The position numbers and the translations under genes are program-made. Below, piece by piece: positions 1 to 7,989 of a stretch of DNA of 64,000 nt. This DNA comes from Myxococcales bacterium (lineage in GTDB: Bacteria; Myxococcota_A; Polyangia; Haliangiales; Haliangiaceae), in the NCBI GenBank assembly GCA_016717005.1, contig JADJUF010000021.1:1-64000 (forward strand), written 5' to 3'. Position 1 is the first letter of the stretch. Each line of letters opens with the position of its first letter. The notes beneath the pieces were generated by a model, which was given only the letters and a program-made list of their open reading frames with translations, ran no database searches and was not told the DNA's origin.

Positions 1-1
1 G

Positions 2-340
2 CTACGTCGACACCGGGAAGCCGCTGACCCATCGGAGCGGGCTGATTTCTTCGCGCAACAGAACGCGCCTGAGACGGACCTCACCCGGCCAGACGTCCTA
101 CCTGGGGTATGAGCGAGGCGTCCGCCGCCAGGGCGCGACGATCGTGTCGGGCCGGTACGTCGAACGCACCTACACCCTCGACCAGGCCACGGGCGAGCTC
201 AACGTCACAAGCAGTCCGATGTCGACCAGCGACCCGAGGTGGGCGCAGCTGCAGGCGATCGAGGACGCGGCGCCGATCGATGACCTCGACGGCGCGCCCT
301 ACTCGGCCGACGCCCTGCGCGCCGGCGGAGGCAGTTCTAG
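2..340 (+). pseudogene. Partial, probably frameshifted phage structural gene
   Basis: No complete reading frame explains this stretch, but two frames each look coding. About 29-107 reads as a polar stretch containing FFAQQNAPETDLTRPDVL. About 108-330 reads in the next frame, containing SGRYVERTYTLDQATGELNV. The TAG at 338-340 overlaps the GTG of the baseplate gene that follows, a normal junction for this element. This suggests one gene that runs in from the left edge and has lost frame near 100 and again near 330. Its position before a baseplate plug gene suggests a phage tail or baseplate protein. I recognise no domain, so the function is inference from context only. Confidence 0.4.
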
Positions 341-676
341 TGCAGATCCTGCCGGTCATCCCATCGAAGGTCGACTACTCGTTCAGCACGACGCTGGACG
401 GCGTCGACTACGCGTTCCGCGTGTACTGGAACAGCCGCGACGAGGCCTGGTACTTCGACGTCGCCGACGCTGACGGCGTGCCGATCGCCTACAGGGATCA
501 AGGTCGTGATCGGCACGTACCTCGGGCGCACGTACAAGCACCGCCTGTTCCGCACCGGCGCGCTGGTCGCGATCGACCGTTCGGGCGCCGGGCGCGACGC
601 CACGTTCGACGACTTCGGCCGGCGCGTGCTGCTCGTGCGCTACACGGCGCACGAGATCGTGGCGGCCCAGGGATGA
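340..676 (+). pseudogene. Phage baseplate plug protein (Pam3 gp18-like), frameshifted
   Basis: Reading from the GTG at 340 gives about 50 residues including YSFSTTLDGVDYAFRVYW and ending GVPIA. Dropping the T at 490 lets the protein continue as TGIKVV, then LVAIDRSGAGRDATFDDFG and RRVLLVRY, to a TGA at 676 (111 residues). This is the pattern of the small baseplate plug family of contractile-tail phages: an N-terminal beta domain with an LDG...YW motif, then G(I/V)K, then 'DxSGxGxDPxxDDLG' and a hydrophobic end. As written, the frame is broken by one extra base. The gene follows another damaged structural gene and precedes a tail-fibre gene. Whether the insertion is a real mutation or a sequencing error cannot be told from the sequence. 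Confidence 0.6.
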
Positions 677-737
677 CCCTCCAGTGAGCCGCCGTGACGC
701 TCCGATCTGATGAACCCCACGAAAGCGAGTAGCGACC

Positions 738-1536
738 ATGTCCACCAAACCGACCACCGTCCCCACCTTCGCCAGCGGGCCGTCCGCGGACGTCGTCGAG
801 CCCACGTCCGGGAAAAAGCTCCTGGGCTTCATCGCGGGCGAGAACCCGCCCGCCGAGTACTTCAACTGGCTGCACAAGTACACCGCCGCGTGGTGCCAGT
901 ACCTCAGCGACGGCGCGTTGTCGGGAAACCACACGATCGCCGGGTCGCTGGCGGTGTCGACGACGCTCGGCGTGACGGGCGACGCCGTGTTGGCGTCCGA
1001 CCTCGACGTCGCCGGGCTCGCCACCGCGGGCGACCTGGTGGTGACCGGCGAGGTCGCCGCGGATCTGACGATGGGTGCGGGGTACAGCGTCGCCCCTCGA
1101 CGGCGGGCGCTTCAAGGCCACCAGCGTGTCGGTGTCGTTCGTCCCTGTCGCCGGCGCCGTCACCGGATCCGTGGCCTACGACGCGACGAACCACTACGTC
1201 GCATCGTCGGGGCTCGGGACTTGGACGGTCGCCATCCCCGTCGAGGCGTTCACGAAGATCCGGGACATCACCGTCGAGGTCTATGGCAACGGGGCCTGCG
1301 CCATCACCGTCGACGCCATCCGCGCCGACGCCGCCGGCGTCAACACGTTCGCCAGCGCCAGCGCCACCCCCGGCGCCAGCTACACCACCATCGCGATCAG
1401 CGAAGCGACGATCGCCGCGAACTGGACGGTCCCGGGGCAGACGATCAGCGGGTTGGCCGCCATGCTCCTGAAGTTCACCTTCTCTGCGAGCGGTGGCCGG
1501 GTGCGCCGGATCTCGATCCTCGGGGATCGGGTGTAG
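738..1536 (+). pseudogene. Phage tail fibre-like protein, frameshifted
   Basis: The ATG at 738 opens a protein with the tail-protein signature PPAEYFNWL near residue 45. This is followed by a repetitive beta region (GSLAVSTTLGVTGDAVLAS...). The frame is lost in the C run at 1093-1096. Removing one C joins GYSVA to LDGGRFKATSVSVSF and continues as a beta-rich domain to a TAG at 1536, about 265 residues in all. The N-terminal part resembles the attachment region of tail fibres, and the C-terminal domain would bind a receptor. The C-terminal domain is not one I recognise. The gene lies downstream of the baseplate plug gene, in phage morphogenesis order. Confidence 0.55.
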
Positions 1537-1538
1537 CC

Positions 1539-1945
1539 GTGGCCGCGACGCCCACGCCGCGCCGCCGCGCCGATACCATCCGCCGGCCGATGTCCCCAAG
1601 CGCACGATCACCCACCGCCCCGAGCTGGCCCCGTCCTACGTCGCGGAGCTGCGCCGGCGCGTCGACGCGATCGGCTTTCTCGCGGTGGCCAGGGCCGGTG
1701 GGATGGGGCAAGCCACGTTGTGGCGCGTGCTGGCCGAGAACGCCGACCGCGCGCCGACCCTCGACGCGATCGAGCGGGTGCGCGCTGCCATCGCCAAGGC
1801 CGACCCGAGCGGGCCGCCGGTGCCGCCGCCGTTCGTGGCGATCCGCGGCGCGGACCATGCGGCCTGGTGTGAGGCTGGCGCGAAGATGAAGGCCGCCGAC
1901 CTCGCCGCCGCGGTGGTCACGTTGAAGCGCAAGCGGTCCCACTAG
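1539..1945 (+). CDS. Helix-turn-helix protein of the element
   Basis: The convincing part starts near 1594 and reads RTITHRPELAPSYVAELRRR, then a helix-turn-helix (AVARAGGMGQATLWRVLA) followed by PTLDAIERVRAAI, as in XRE-like DNA-binding proteins. A basic C-terminus (LKRKRSH) ends at 1945. The start is uncertain. The GTG at 1539, just after the tail-fibre stop, gives a sensible N-terminus but is in another frame, so a two-base insertion near 1586-1590 would be needed. The only upstream start in the same frame, GTG 1493, lies inside the tail-fibre gene. It could be the element's repressor or a late regulator; a palindrome lies 72 bp downstream. Confidence 0.5.
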
Positions 1946-2016
1946 CACTTCCCAAACCGGGAATCGCCACCGCGGGACCCGAAATCGAGCGCGGCCCACT
2001 TGCGGCGCCCGCCACG

Positions 2017-2033
2017 CTACCCATAATGGGTAG
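2017..2033. promoter_or_regulatory. 17-bp perfect palindrome, candidate operator
   Basis: CTACCCATAATGGGTAG has two 8-bp arms around a single A. It is the most AT-rich patch for hundreds of bases. It lies between the HTH gene and the Cys-rich lipoprotein gene, so it fits an operator for a phage regulator. No T-run follows, which argues against a terminator. Confidence 0.4.
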
Positions 2034-2137
2034 AGTACCAGATGAACCGAGGCGAGCCCCGAGGGCCGCCCGACCGCGCGCCGCCAACGGATGAGCGGCC
2101 GATCCATCGCATTGGCAGACACCCGAAGGAACCGACC

Positions 2138-2200
2138 GTGACCACCACCACCACCACCACGACCACCGCGACCACCGCGACCACCTCGACCACCGCGACC
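2138..2200 (+). repeat. ACC trinucleotide repeat
   Basis: About 60 bases are almost purely ACC with occasional GCG, TCG or ACG units. The run lies between the palindrome at 2017 and the lipoprotein start at 2246. Read with the lipoprotein frame it would give a poly-Thr leader from GTG 2138, but the lipoprotein has a better start downstream, so I treat this as non-coding low-complexity sequence. Confidence 0.5.
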
Positions 2201-2245
2201 ACGCCGGGCGGCCGGCCCCCACGCGCTCGCCGTCGAGGTGGCTTG

Positions 2246-2617
2246 ATGCACCCGACCGCGGCCCTGGCCCTGGCCGTCGCGCTCGCGCTGGTGGCGCTGG
2301 TGGCGTGCGAGGTGGGCGAAGGTCTGCCCGCGCTCGGGGCGCCGTGCGAGTGCGCCGCCGGCTACCCCTGCGACGTCGACGCGTGCGGCGCGGGCGCCCG
2401 GTGCGAGTCCGGGACCTGCGCGATCCGCTGCGCCGACGAGAGCGGGTGTCCGATCGGCGCGGTGTGCCGATCCGGCTCGTGCGCCTACCCGTGCGAGACG
2501 CCCGCCGACTGCCCCGCCGGCCTCGACCAGTGCGACGGGACGTGCTTCGGCGGTCCGCTGCTGACGCGCGTCGATCGGGAAGCGGCGGCCGAGCTCGCCC
2601 GCGAGGTGGCCTCGTGA
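2246..2617 (+). CDS. Cys-rich lipoprotein
   Basis: ATG 2246 is preceded by GAGGTGG at good spacing. The 123-residue product starts with a hydrophobic segment (ALALAVALALVALVAC) that is a lipoprotein signal with Cys at about residue 21. About 80 residues with some 16 cysteines follow in short CxxxxxC spacings, as in disulfide-rich surface lipoproteins of Myxococcota. Its GTGA overlap with the next gene makes it the first gene of a tightly coupled run ending in the integrase and small ORFs. A phage lysis (spanin-like) or superinfection role is possible but nothing in the sequence proves it. Confidence 0.6.
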   Translation: MHPTAALALAVALALVALVACEVGEGLPALGAPCECAAGYPCDVDACGAGARCESGTCAIRCADESGCPIGAVCRSGSCAYPCETPADCPAGLDQCDGTCFGGPLLTRVDREAAAELAREVAS

Positions 2618-3021
2618 CGCCGCTGCCCGACTTCGCCGCACGCGCGCACGCGATCGTCGGCCAGATCAACCGGCTGGCGACCGACCTGTTCAACGCGATC
2701 GACGCCCTGGAAGCCCCCGGCGCTGACGTGTTCTGGCCGGCCGACTGCCTCGAGGAAGCGCGGGCCGCGGTGCTTCGCGCAGTGGGTGGGCCGGCCGCGG
2801 CCGAGCGGGATGCATGCACCGCATGGGCTGCGCTGAACGCCGCGGTCGCCTCGGGTGACGCCCCCCGCCGCGTGCGCTACGCGATCGGCGCCGCCCTGTC
2901 GACCATCGCGGCGGCGGTCGGCGATGCCGGCTACAGCGTCGTCGGCCAGGGCCTCGCGCCCGATGGCGAGCCCCGTACGCTCGACGAGATCGGCGCGCCC
3001 GCCGCCGGCGGTGACGCGTGA
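2614..3021 (+). CDS. Small helical protein of unknown function
   Basis: GTG 2614 overlaps the lipoprotein stop by 4 bp, and the TGA at 3021 overlaps the integrase GTG by 4 bp, so the three genes are translationally coupled. The 135-residue product is Ala-rich and predicted helical by eye (ARAHAIVGQINRLATDLFNA, later RYAIGAALSTIAAAVGDAGY), with no signal peptide or transmembrane span. I recognise no family. Its place before the integrase suggests an element-encoded accessory protein. Confidence 0.5.
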   Translation: MTPLPDFAARAHAIVGQINRLATDLFNAIDALEAPGADVFWPADCLEEARAAVLRAVGGPAAAERDACTAWAALNAAVASGDAPRRVRYAIGAALSTIAAAVGDAGYSVVGQGLAPDGEPRTLDEIGAPAAGGDA

Positions 3022-4257
3022 CGCGCGCCGAGCTCGGCGGCCGTTGGGTGCGACGCTGGGACGACTTGCTGGATCCGCGCCCGGTCGCGCCCGGCGTCTA
3101 CCGGCGCAAGGCCGGGGGCTACCACGTCCGGGCGCGCTGGACCGACGGCCGCACCGGCCGCAAGTTCGAAGTGCGCCGCGTGGTGCCGCAGGCGAAGCGG
3201 CCCCACGATGCCGCGGCCTGGCTGGCCGCCGAGATCGATCGCGTCAAGGCGCGCAACGGGACCACCGCCCCCGCCGAGCTGCCGCGCTTCGCGGACTACG
3301 CCGCTACGATCTTCGATCGCGAGGTGGCCGAGGGTCGGATCGCCAGCGCGGCCGGCCGTGAGAAGTGGTCGACGATCCTTCGCGCCCACCTGGTGCCAGC
3401 GTTCGGCGATCTCTTCGTCGATCGGATCGTGTCCGCCGACGTCGAGGCCTGGAAGGGCACCTACGGCCGACGCATCCGCGCCGGCGAGGCCAAGCCGGCC
3501 ACCGGCAACACCATCCTGTCGGTGCTGCGCGTGGTGACCGCCGCTGCCGCCGACGAGTTCGATCTCCGCGATCCGATGCGGCGCGTGCGGCCGTTCGACA
3601 CCCGCGGTCACCGGACCTACACCGACGATTCGCCGAACTCCCTCGCGCCCGCCGATCTGCCCCGGTTCCTCGCCGCGATGCGGTCGCGGTTCCCGGGCCG
3701 CTACGCGATCACGTTGCTCGGGTTCGTGACGGGGCTGCGCCCGTCGTCGCTGCGCCCGCTGCGCCGGCGTGGCCCGTCGCCCGATCTCGACCTCGAGGCC
3801 GGCGTACTGCTCGTGCGGCAGTCGCACACCCGCCGGTGCGAGGTGATGCCGGCGACCAAGACCGGGCGCGACCAGCGGATCCGCCTCCCGGCCGAGCTGG
3901 TGACGGTGCTGCGCGATCACGTCGCCGCGCTCACCGGCCGCGCTGCCGCGTCGGACCCGGCTGTTCCCGAGCACCACCGGCGGGTTCCTGCCGGTCGAGG
4001 CCCTGGCCAAGCCCTTCGCCGAGTGCGGCGCGGCGATCGGCCTGGCCTACCGGGTGACCCCGCGGGCGATGCGCCGCACGATGCAGGACCTGGCGCGGGA
4101 GGCCGGCGTGTCCGACGTGGTGACCCGGGCGATCTCGGGCCACGCCACCGCGACGATGCAGCGGCACTACTCGACCGCCCGCGACCATGAGGTCGCCGCG
4201 ACCCTGGCCGCGCTCGTGACCCGCGCGACCGCGCCCACCACACCCGAGGTGAACTGA
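3018..4257 (+). pseudogene. int: Tyrosine recombinase/integrase, frameshifted
   Basis: The N-terminal half has an arm/core-binding layout (YRRKAGGYHVRARWTDGRTG; FADYAATIFDREV; FGDLFVDRIVSADVEAWKG). The catalytic domain starts at about residue 215, with the box I Arg in FVTGLRPSSLR and the beta-hairpin Lys in ATKTGRDQRI. One extra C in the run 3956-3958 breaks the frame. Without it the protein continues RLFPSTTGGFLPVEALAKPF, RAMRRTM, then AISGHATATMQRHYS, which supplies the His and the Tyr nucleophile, ending at 4257 (412 residues). Usual family length is 350-420. The gene would integrate the element, most likely at the tRNA-Val 1.3 kb downstream. As written, the protein lacks its nucleophile. 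Confidence 0.75.
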
Positions 4258-4258
4258 T

Positions 4259-4447
4259 ATGGCCCACGACACAACCGAGGACGGGGCGCGCGCGGCCCGG
4301 GAAGAGCGCGCCGAGCTCCAACGCTGGATGGACGTCGGCGCGGCGCTGCGCCGTGCGGCGCCGGAGCTGTTCGAGTCGATGGTGCGCGCGGCCGAGGTGA
4401 CCGCGGTCGCGATCCTGGACGCGCACGATGCCGCGGGGCACCCGTGA
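4259..4447 (+). CDS. Small module protein (W-x3-G module a)
   Basis: This 62-residue ORF begins one base after the integrase stop and overlaps the next gene by GTGA. From Trp23 it carries a helical motif, RWMDVGAALRRAAPELFESM, that recurs in the three genes downstream. The N-terminus is charged (TTEDGARAAREERAELQ). There is no transmembrane segment or known domain. Function unknown. The conserved module and tight coupling suggest a set of related small element proteins. Confidence 0.5.
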   Translation: MAHDTTEDGARAAREERAELQRWMDVGAALRRAAPELFESMVRAAEVTAVAILDAHDAAGHP

Positions 4448-4646
4448 AGGTCGACGTGGCGGACCACGCGACCTGGTGCCGCGCGTCGGCCAGGCGCTCG
4501 CCAGGCTCGACGCGTCGGCGTTCTGCCGCCTGATGATCGCGGCGCAAGCGATCGTCGACATGCACGCGACGACCGACCCGGAGGCCGTGTTTGACGGGGC
4601 CGTGGCGATCCTCGACGCGTCCAACGGCGGCGGGTTGCCGTCATGA
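4444..4646 (+). pseudogene. Small module protein (module b), frameshifted
   Basis: GTG 4444 overlaps the previous stop by 4 bp and reads MKVDVADHATWCR. The rest of the family motif, VGQALARLDASAFCRLM, lies in another frame. Removing one GC from the GCGCG at 4481-4485 joins the two and restores the W-x3-G spacing of the sister copies, giving 66 residues that end at 4646 and overlap the next ATG. The agreement with the module spacing is the reason for calling a two-base insertion and not a separate gene. Confidence 0.45.
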
Positions 4647-4981
4647 GCGCCCGTTCATCGAACGCCTCGACGATCTGGGCCGAGCTCGGGCGCACGATCC
4701 GGGGGCTGTCGGGCATGCCGCGCGGGAAGGCCAGGCCGCAGGGGGTGTACGCCACCACGGTCGCCGAACTGGCCGCGCGCGCCGAGTACCTTCGCGCGAC
4801 GCCGCGGGTGGGGCTCGACTGGACCGCGATCGGCGCCGTCATTCGCGAGCGCGACACCAGCGCCGCCATCGCGGCGACGCTGGCACTGGCACGCGCGGTC
4901 GCGGCCGGCGGCGATCCGGCGGCCGAGCTCGAGAGCTGGCGATCGGTGGTGTGGTGCGACCTGGCGGCGCGGCCGAGGTGA
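4643..4981 (+). CDS. Small module protein with two W-x3-G motifs
   Basis: ATG 4643 overlaps the upstream stop (ATGA), and the stop at 4981 overlaps the next GTG. The 112-residue product has a degenerate W-x3-G motif near residue 12 (IWAELGRTIRGLSG) and a fuller copy in the second half (LDWTAIGAVIRERDTSAAIA, then LALARAVA), Trp at nt 4820-4822. It has a basic middle, no signal peptide and no known domain. It belongs to the same coupled set as its neighbours. Confidence 0.5.
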   Translation: MSARSSNASTIWAELGRTIRGLSGMPRGKARPQGVYATTVAELAARAEYLRATPRVGLDWTAIGAVIRERDTSAAIAATLALARAVAAGGDPAAELESWRSVVWCDLAARPR

Positions 4982-5421
4982 CCAGCTGGAACCGCACCGG
5001 CGCCGAGCTGGCGAAGGTCGACCCGGCGCGGTTCGCGCGCCTACTCGACATCGCATCCAGGATCGTCGCAGGCGACCCCGATCCCGGTGCGGCCCGCGTC
5101 GGTGCGGCCCGCGTCGGTGCGTGGCGCGAGATCGGCGCGCGCCTGGCCGAGCTCGATCCCGTGCGGTTCGGGAAGTTGCTGGCGGCCGCCGATGACTTCG
5201 TCATGGCCTACCGCGGCAACCCGGTCCCGCCACCGATCGCCACGACGCCAGTGCTGGCGCCGCCGCCGCGCGCGCGCCGTGGTCGAACGCCGCCGCGACT
5301 CGACGCCCCCGGGCCGGTCGTGTGGGCGACCGCTGAAGCCGCGACCGTGGGCGCGCTGGCGCTGCGCGCGGGCTGCGCGACCTTCGCCGGCTGGGGCTTC
5401 ACCCGGAAGGTCACCGCGTGA
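4978..5421 (+). CDS. Protein with two W-x3-G modules and a hydrophobic tail
   Basis: GTG 4978 overlaps the previous stop. The 147-residue protein has two module copies, SWNRTGAELAKVDPARFARL (Trp nt 4987) and AWREIGARLAELDPVRFGKL (Trp nt 5122). They are separated by a perfect 15-bp tandem duplication (5086-5115) that encodes GAARV twice. A Pro-rich linker and a weakly hydrophobic C-terminus follow (AEAATVGALALRAGCATFAG). It is the last gene of the element before the tRNA. Function unknown. Confidence 0.5.
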   Translation: MTSWNRTGAELAKVDPARFARLLDIASRIVAGDPDPGAARVGAARVGAWREIGARLAELDPVRFGKLLAAADDFVMAYRGNPVPPPIATTPVLAPPPRARRGRTPPRLDAPGPVVWATAEAATVGALALRAGCATFAGWGFTRKVTA

Positions 5422-5565
5422 TGACCGCGCCACCGCGTGAGGGCTCGCCCGGCGGGGTGCCTCGCAGAAAGTGGGGAGGTCCGCGGGGAGGTGGGGCCTG
5501 CAGCGCCCCCGGCACCGCCGCCCCCAATCGCCGCAACCGCCCGACATCCCCGCCCTATCGTGTCG

Positions 5566-5637
5566 TTGGTGTGCACGGGATTGAACCGTGGACCCCTACC
5601 GTGTCAAGGTAGTGCTCTGCCACTGAGCTACACACCA
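5566..5637 (-). tRNA. trnV: tRNA-Val (GAC)
   Basis: The minus strand folds into a full cloverleaf. It has acceptor arms TGGTGTG/CACACCA, a D arm GCTC...GAGC, an anticodon stem CTACC/GGTAG around the loop TTGACAC (anticodon GAC, valine), and a T arm CACGG/CCGTG with loop TTCAATC. The discriminator base is A and CCA is not encoded. Its 3' end faces the phage-like element, the usual arrangement when a tyrosine integrase uses a tRNA 3' end as attB. The other attachment copy would lie left of the window and cannot be checked here. Confidence 0.93.
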
Positions 5638-5670
5638 GGAGTCGCTCGCGAGTGGCTTCGCGAGGGCCTT

Positions 5671-5699
5671 CTGGTAGCTGGCGGCGCCCGTAGAGTCAA
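5671..5699 (-). promoter_or_regulatory. Candidate promoter of tRNA-Val
   Basis: On the minus strand TTGACT (5694-5699) and TACCAG (5671-5676) are 17 bp apart, about 34 bp before the tRNA 5' end. The -35 box overlaps the stop codon of the upstream minus-strand gene. Confidence 0.45.
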
Positions 5700-6637
5700 G
5701 GGCCTGGCTGAGATTTTGGTGGCGCAGATCGCCCGCCGCCGAAATCGATCGACACGCCGAGTTCGGCGGTCACGCTGTAGGGCTCGGCGTCGAGGGGGAC
5801 CTGGGAGGCAGTAGCGGGCTGGCTGGTGACCCCGAGCAACTCGACCGCGGGGATCAAGTGCACGCGGCGCGTGACTGACAGCGTCGCACCGACCCGGACG
5901 CCCCCGACGCCGTAGGCCGTGAGATCGGCGCCGCGATCGAAGGTGCCGGACCAGGACACATTGCGCGCGCCGACGCCGGCCTCGAAACAAGCCAGCAGCG
6001 GGCGCCAGGCGCCGCACGCCACGAACATGAGCTCGGCGTTGTACGAGCTGAACCGGGTCGGGAACTCCTCGTCCGCGTCCGGTGTCTCGGCGTCCCACAG
6101 GATCCGGCCGCGGCCGCCGGTCGACCACGGGCCGCTGATGCGGCGGACGCTCAGGGCCATCGTCGGGGCCGCGGTCGGGTTGGCGCCGACGGTGCGACCG
6201 ACGGCCGCCTCGAGGGTGGACTCGGGCGGGCGCGTTTCGCGCGGGCTCGGCGCCTCGCCCGGGGCGGTGACCGGCGGCGGCAGGTCGGTGAACAGCACGA
6301 CCAGCGCGTCGGCCAGGCGCGCGGTCGCGACCAGGCAGTGATCGACCGGCGGGTACAGGCGGCTGGTCGCCGCCGCGCCCGGCTCGATGATCGTCAGCTC
6401 GGCCACGAAGCCCTCGGGCGACTCGCGCACGCGGGCGATGGCCAGGACCGCGCCGTCGACCGCGAACCGCGCCGACGGCCGCCGCTCGGTCACCTCGGCC
6501 CGCACGGTCGCCTCGTCGACGCACGCGTCGGGCGCCTCGTACGTGAGCGCGATCGCCCGATCGTCGGCGGCGGCCACGCCCGCGGTCAGCGCCAGGAGCC
6601 CCGCCACCACCACCCCACTCCGCCGTTGCTGCGCCAT
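5696..6637 (-). CDS. Secreted or outer-membrane protein, unknown function
   Basis: The 313-residue product starts at ATG 6637 with a signal peptide (VVVAGLLALTAGVAAADD). An N-terminal domain with two cysteines (DACVDEATVRAEV ... DHCLVATARLADALVVLF) resembles a short periplasmic domain common in myxobacterial secreted proteins. After a Pro-rich linker the C-terminal half alternates polar and hydrophobic residues (VSWSGTFDRGADLTAYGVGG; YSVTAELGVSIDFGGG), consistent with beta strands of an outer-membrane barrel. I do not recognise a named family. It ends just before the tRNA-Val promoter and diverges from the UbiB-like gene. Confidence 0.6.
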   Translation of the reverse strand: MAQQRRSGVVVAGLLALTAGVAAADDRAIALTYEAPDACVDEATVRAEVTERRPSARFAVDGAVLAIARVRESPEGFVAELTIIEPGAAATSRLYPPVDHCLVATARLADALVVLFTDLPPPVTAPGEAPSPRETRPPESTLEAAVGRTVGANPTAAPTMALSVRRISGPWSTGGRGRILWDAETPDADEEFPTRFSSYNAELMFVACGAWRPLLACFEAGVGARNVSWSGTFDRGADLTAYGVGGVRVGATLSVTRRVHLIPAVELLGVTSQPATASQVPLDAEPYSVTAELGVSIDFGGGRSAPPKSQPGP

Positions 6638-6661
6638 CAGGCCGCTGATACTACACCAGCC

Positions 6662-7939
6662 ATGCGCGCCCTTCGCTTCGCCGGTCGCGGGCTGTGGATC
6701 GCGCTCCTGTTGCTGTTCCACGGCGCGGTGTGGCTGATCGGCTGGCTGGTGATGTTGCTCAGCTTCCGCGGCAAGGCCGCGCGCCAGGCGTGGTTCGGGC
6801 GCCGCCTGGCGGCGCTGCTGATCGGCCTCGGCGCGACCTTCGTCAAGGTCGGGCAGATCATGTCGACCCGCCCCGACCTGTTCCCGCCGCACATCATCGG
6901 CGCGCTGACCCGGCTGCAGGACGACGTCGGCGCGTTCGCGTGGCGCCACGTCGAGCGCGCGTTCCGCGAGGACTTCGGCCGGGGGCCCGACGAGCTGTTC
7001 GCGCGCTTCGACCGCGCGCCGGTGGCGTCGGCGTCGGTGGCGCAGGTGCACAAGGCCGAGCTGGCCGACGGCACCGCGGTCGCGGTCAAGGTCCGGCGCC
7101 CGGGGCTGCCGGACCTGGTGGCGTTCGACCTGACGGTGATGCGGCTCTTCGCCCGGGTGATCGCGCTCGCGCCGTCGGCGCGGCTGCTGGCCCCGGTCGA
7201 GAGCGTCGACGAGTTCGGCCGCGCGATCCGCGCGCAGATCGATCTGTCGGTCGAGGCCGCCAACAACGCGCGGTTCGCCAAGAACTTCGCCAGCGATCCC
7301 GACGTCGCGTTCCCGCGGCTGCACCCGAAGCTGTGCTCGCCGCGGGTCCTGACGATGGACTTCATCGTCGGCGCCAAGGTGCTCGACGCGCCGCGCGCGC
7401 AGGGCGCCGACGCCACCCGCCTGGCCAAGATCGGCTTCCGGACGCTCCTGCAGATGGTCTTCGCCGACGGCTTCGTCCACGCCGACCTGCACCCCGGCAA
7501 CATCCTGGTCGACCGCGACGCCAAGGTGGTGCTGCTCGATCTCGGCCTGACCGCCGAGCTCGACGAGCGCGCCCGGCGCGCGTTCGCGGCGTCGTTCGCC
7601 AGCTGGGCCACCGGCGACGGCAAGACCATGGCCAAGCTGATGGCCGAGTTCTCGCCGTCGGCCAAGGTCCGCGACTACGCCGCCTACGAGGCCGACGTGA
7701 TCGCCTTCGTCGGGCGCTACCTGGGCAAGCCCCTGGGCGAGGTGCAGGTGTCGACGGTGGCGCTCGACATGATGAACATCCTGCGCACCCACCGCGTGCG
7801 CGTGAACGCGACCTACACCATGTGCAACGTCGCGATCGCGGTCACCGAGGGCATCGGCAAGCAGCTCGATCCCGACCTCGACCTGATGCGCGAGGCGCTG
7901 CCGTTCTTCGCCACGCTCAAGTCCGCCGGCCGGCTGTAG
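6662..7939 (+). CDS. ABC1/UbiB-family atypical kinase
   Basis: This 425-residue protein has the diagnostic UbiB motifs: KxGQ (FVKVGQIMSTRPDLFPP, about residue 60), the Ala-rich nucleotide loop (PVASASVAQVHKAEL), the ATP-binding Lys (VAVKV), ADLHPGN (about residue 274) and a DLG version of the metal-binding DFG. A hydrophobic N-terminus (LWIALLLLFHGAVWLIGWL) replaces the usual C-terminal anchor. Family members act in quinone biosynthesis or lipid homeostasis as ATPases. Which of these applies here is unknown. It is divergent from the secreted-protein gene, only 24 bp apart, and lies just upstream of two c-type cytochrome genes. Confidence 0.85.
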   Translation: MRALRFAGRGLWIALLLLFHGAVWLIGWLVMLLSFRGKAARQAWFGRRLAALLIGLGATFVKVGQIMSTRPDLFPPHIIGALTRLQDDVGAFAWRHVERAFREDFGRGPDELFARFDRAPVASASVAQVHKAELADGTAVAVKVRRPGLPDLVAFDLTVMRLFARVIALAPSARLLAPVESVDEFGRAIRAQIDLSVEAANNARFAKNFASDPDVAFPRLHPKLCSPRVLTMDFIVGAKVLDAPRAQGADATRLAKIGFRTLLQMVFADGFVHADLHPGNILVDRDAKVVLLDLGLTAELDERARRAFAASFASWATGDGKTMAKLMAEFSPSAKVRDYAAYEADVIAFVGRYLGKPLGEVQVSTVALDMMNILRTHRVRVNATYTMCNVAIAVTEGIGKQLDPDLDLMREALPFFATLKSAGRL

Positions 7940-7989
7940 CCGTAGTAGCGTCGCGCGGCCGCGGCCCAGCCGCCGTCGGTCCCGGTGCC

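Noticed and set aside
1949..1963. TTCCC-N5-GGGAA inverted repeat after the HTH gene as a terminator
   Set aside because: Only 5-bp arms and no T-run.
5418..5612. 64-codon ORF overlapping the last element gene
   Set aside because: Runs antisense through the tRNA-Val gene and has no coding character.
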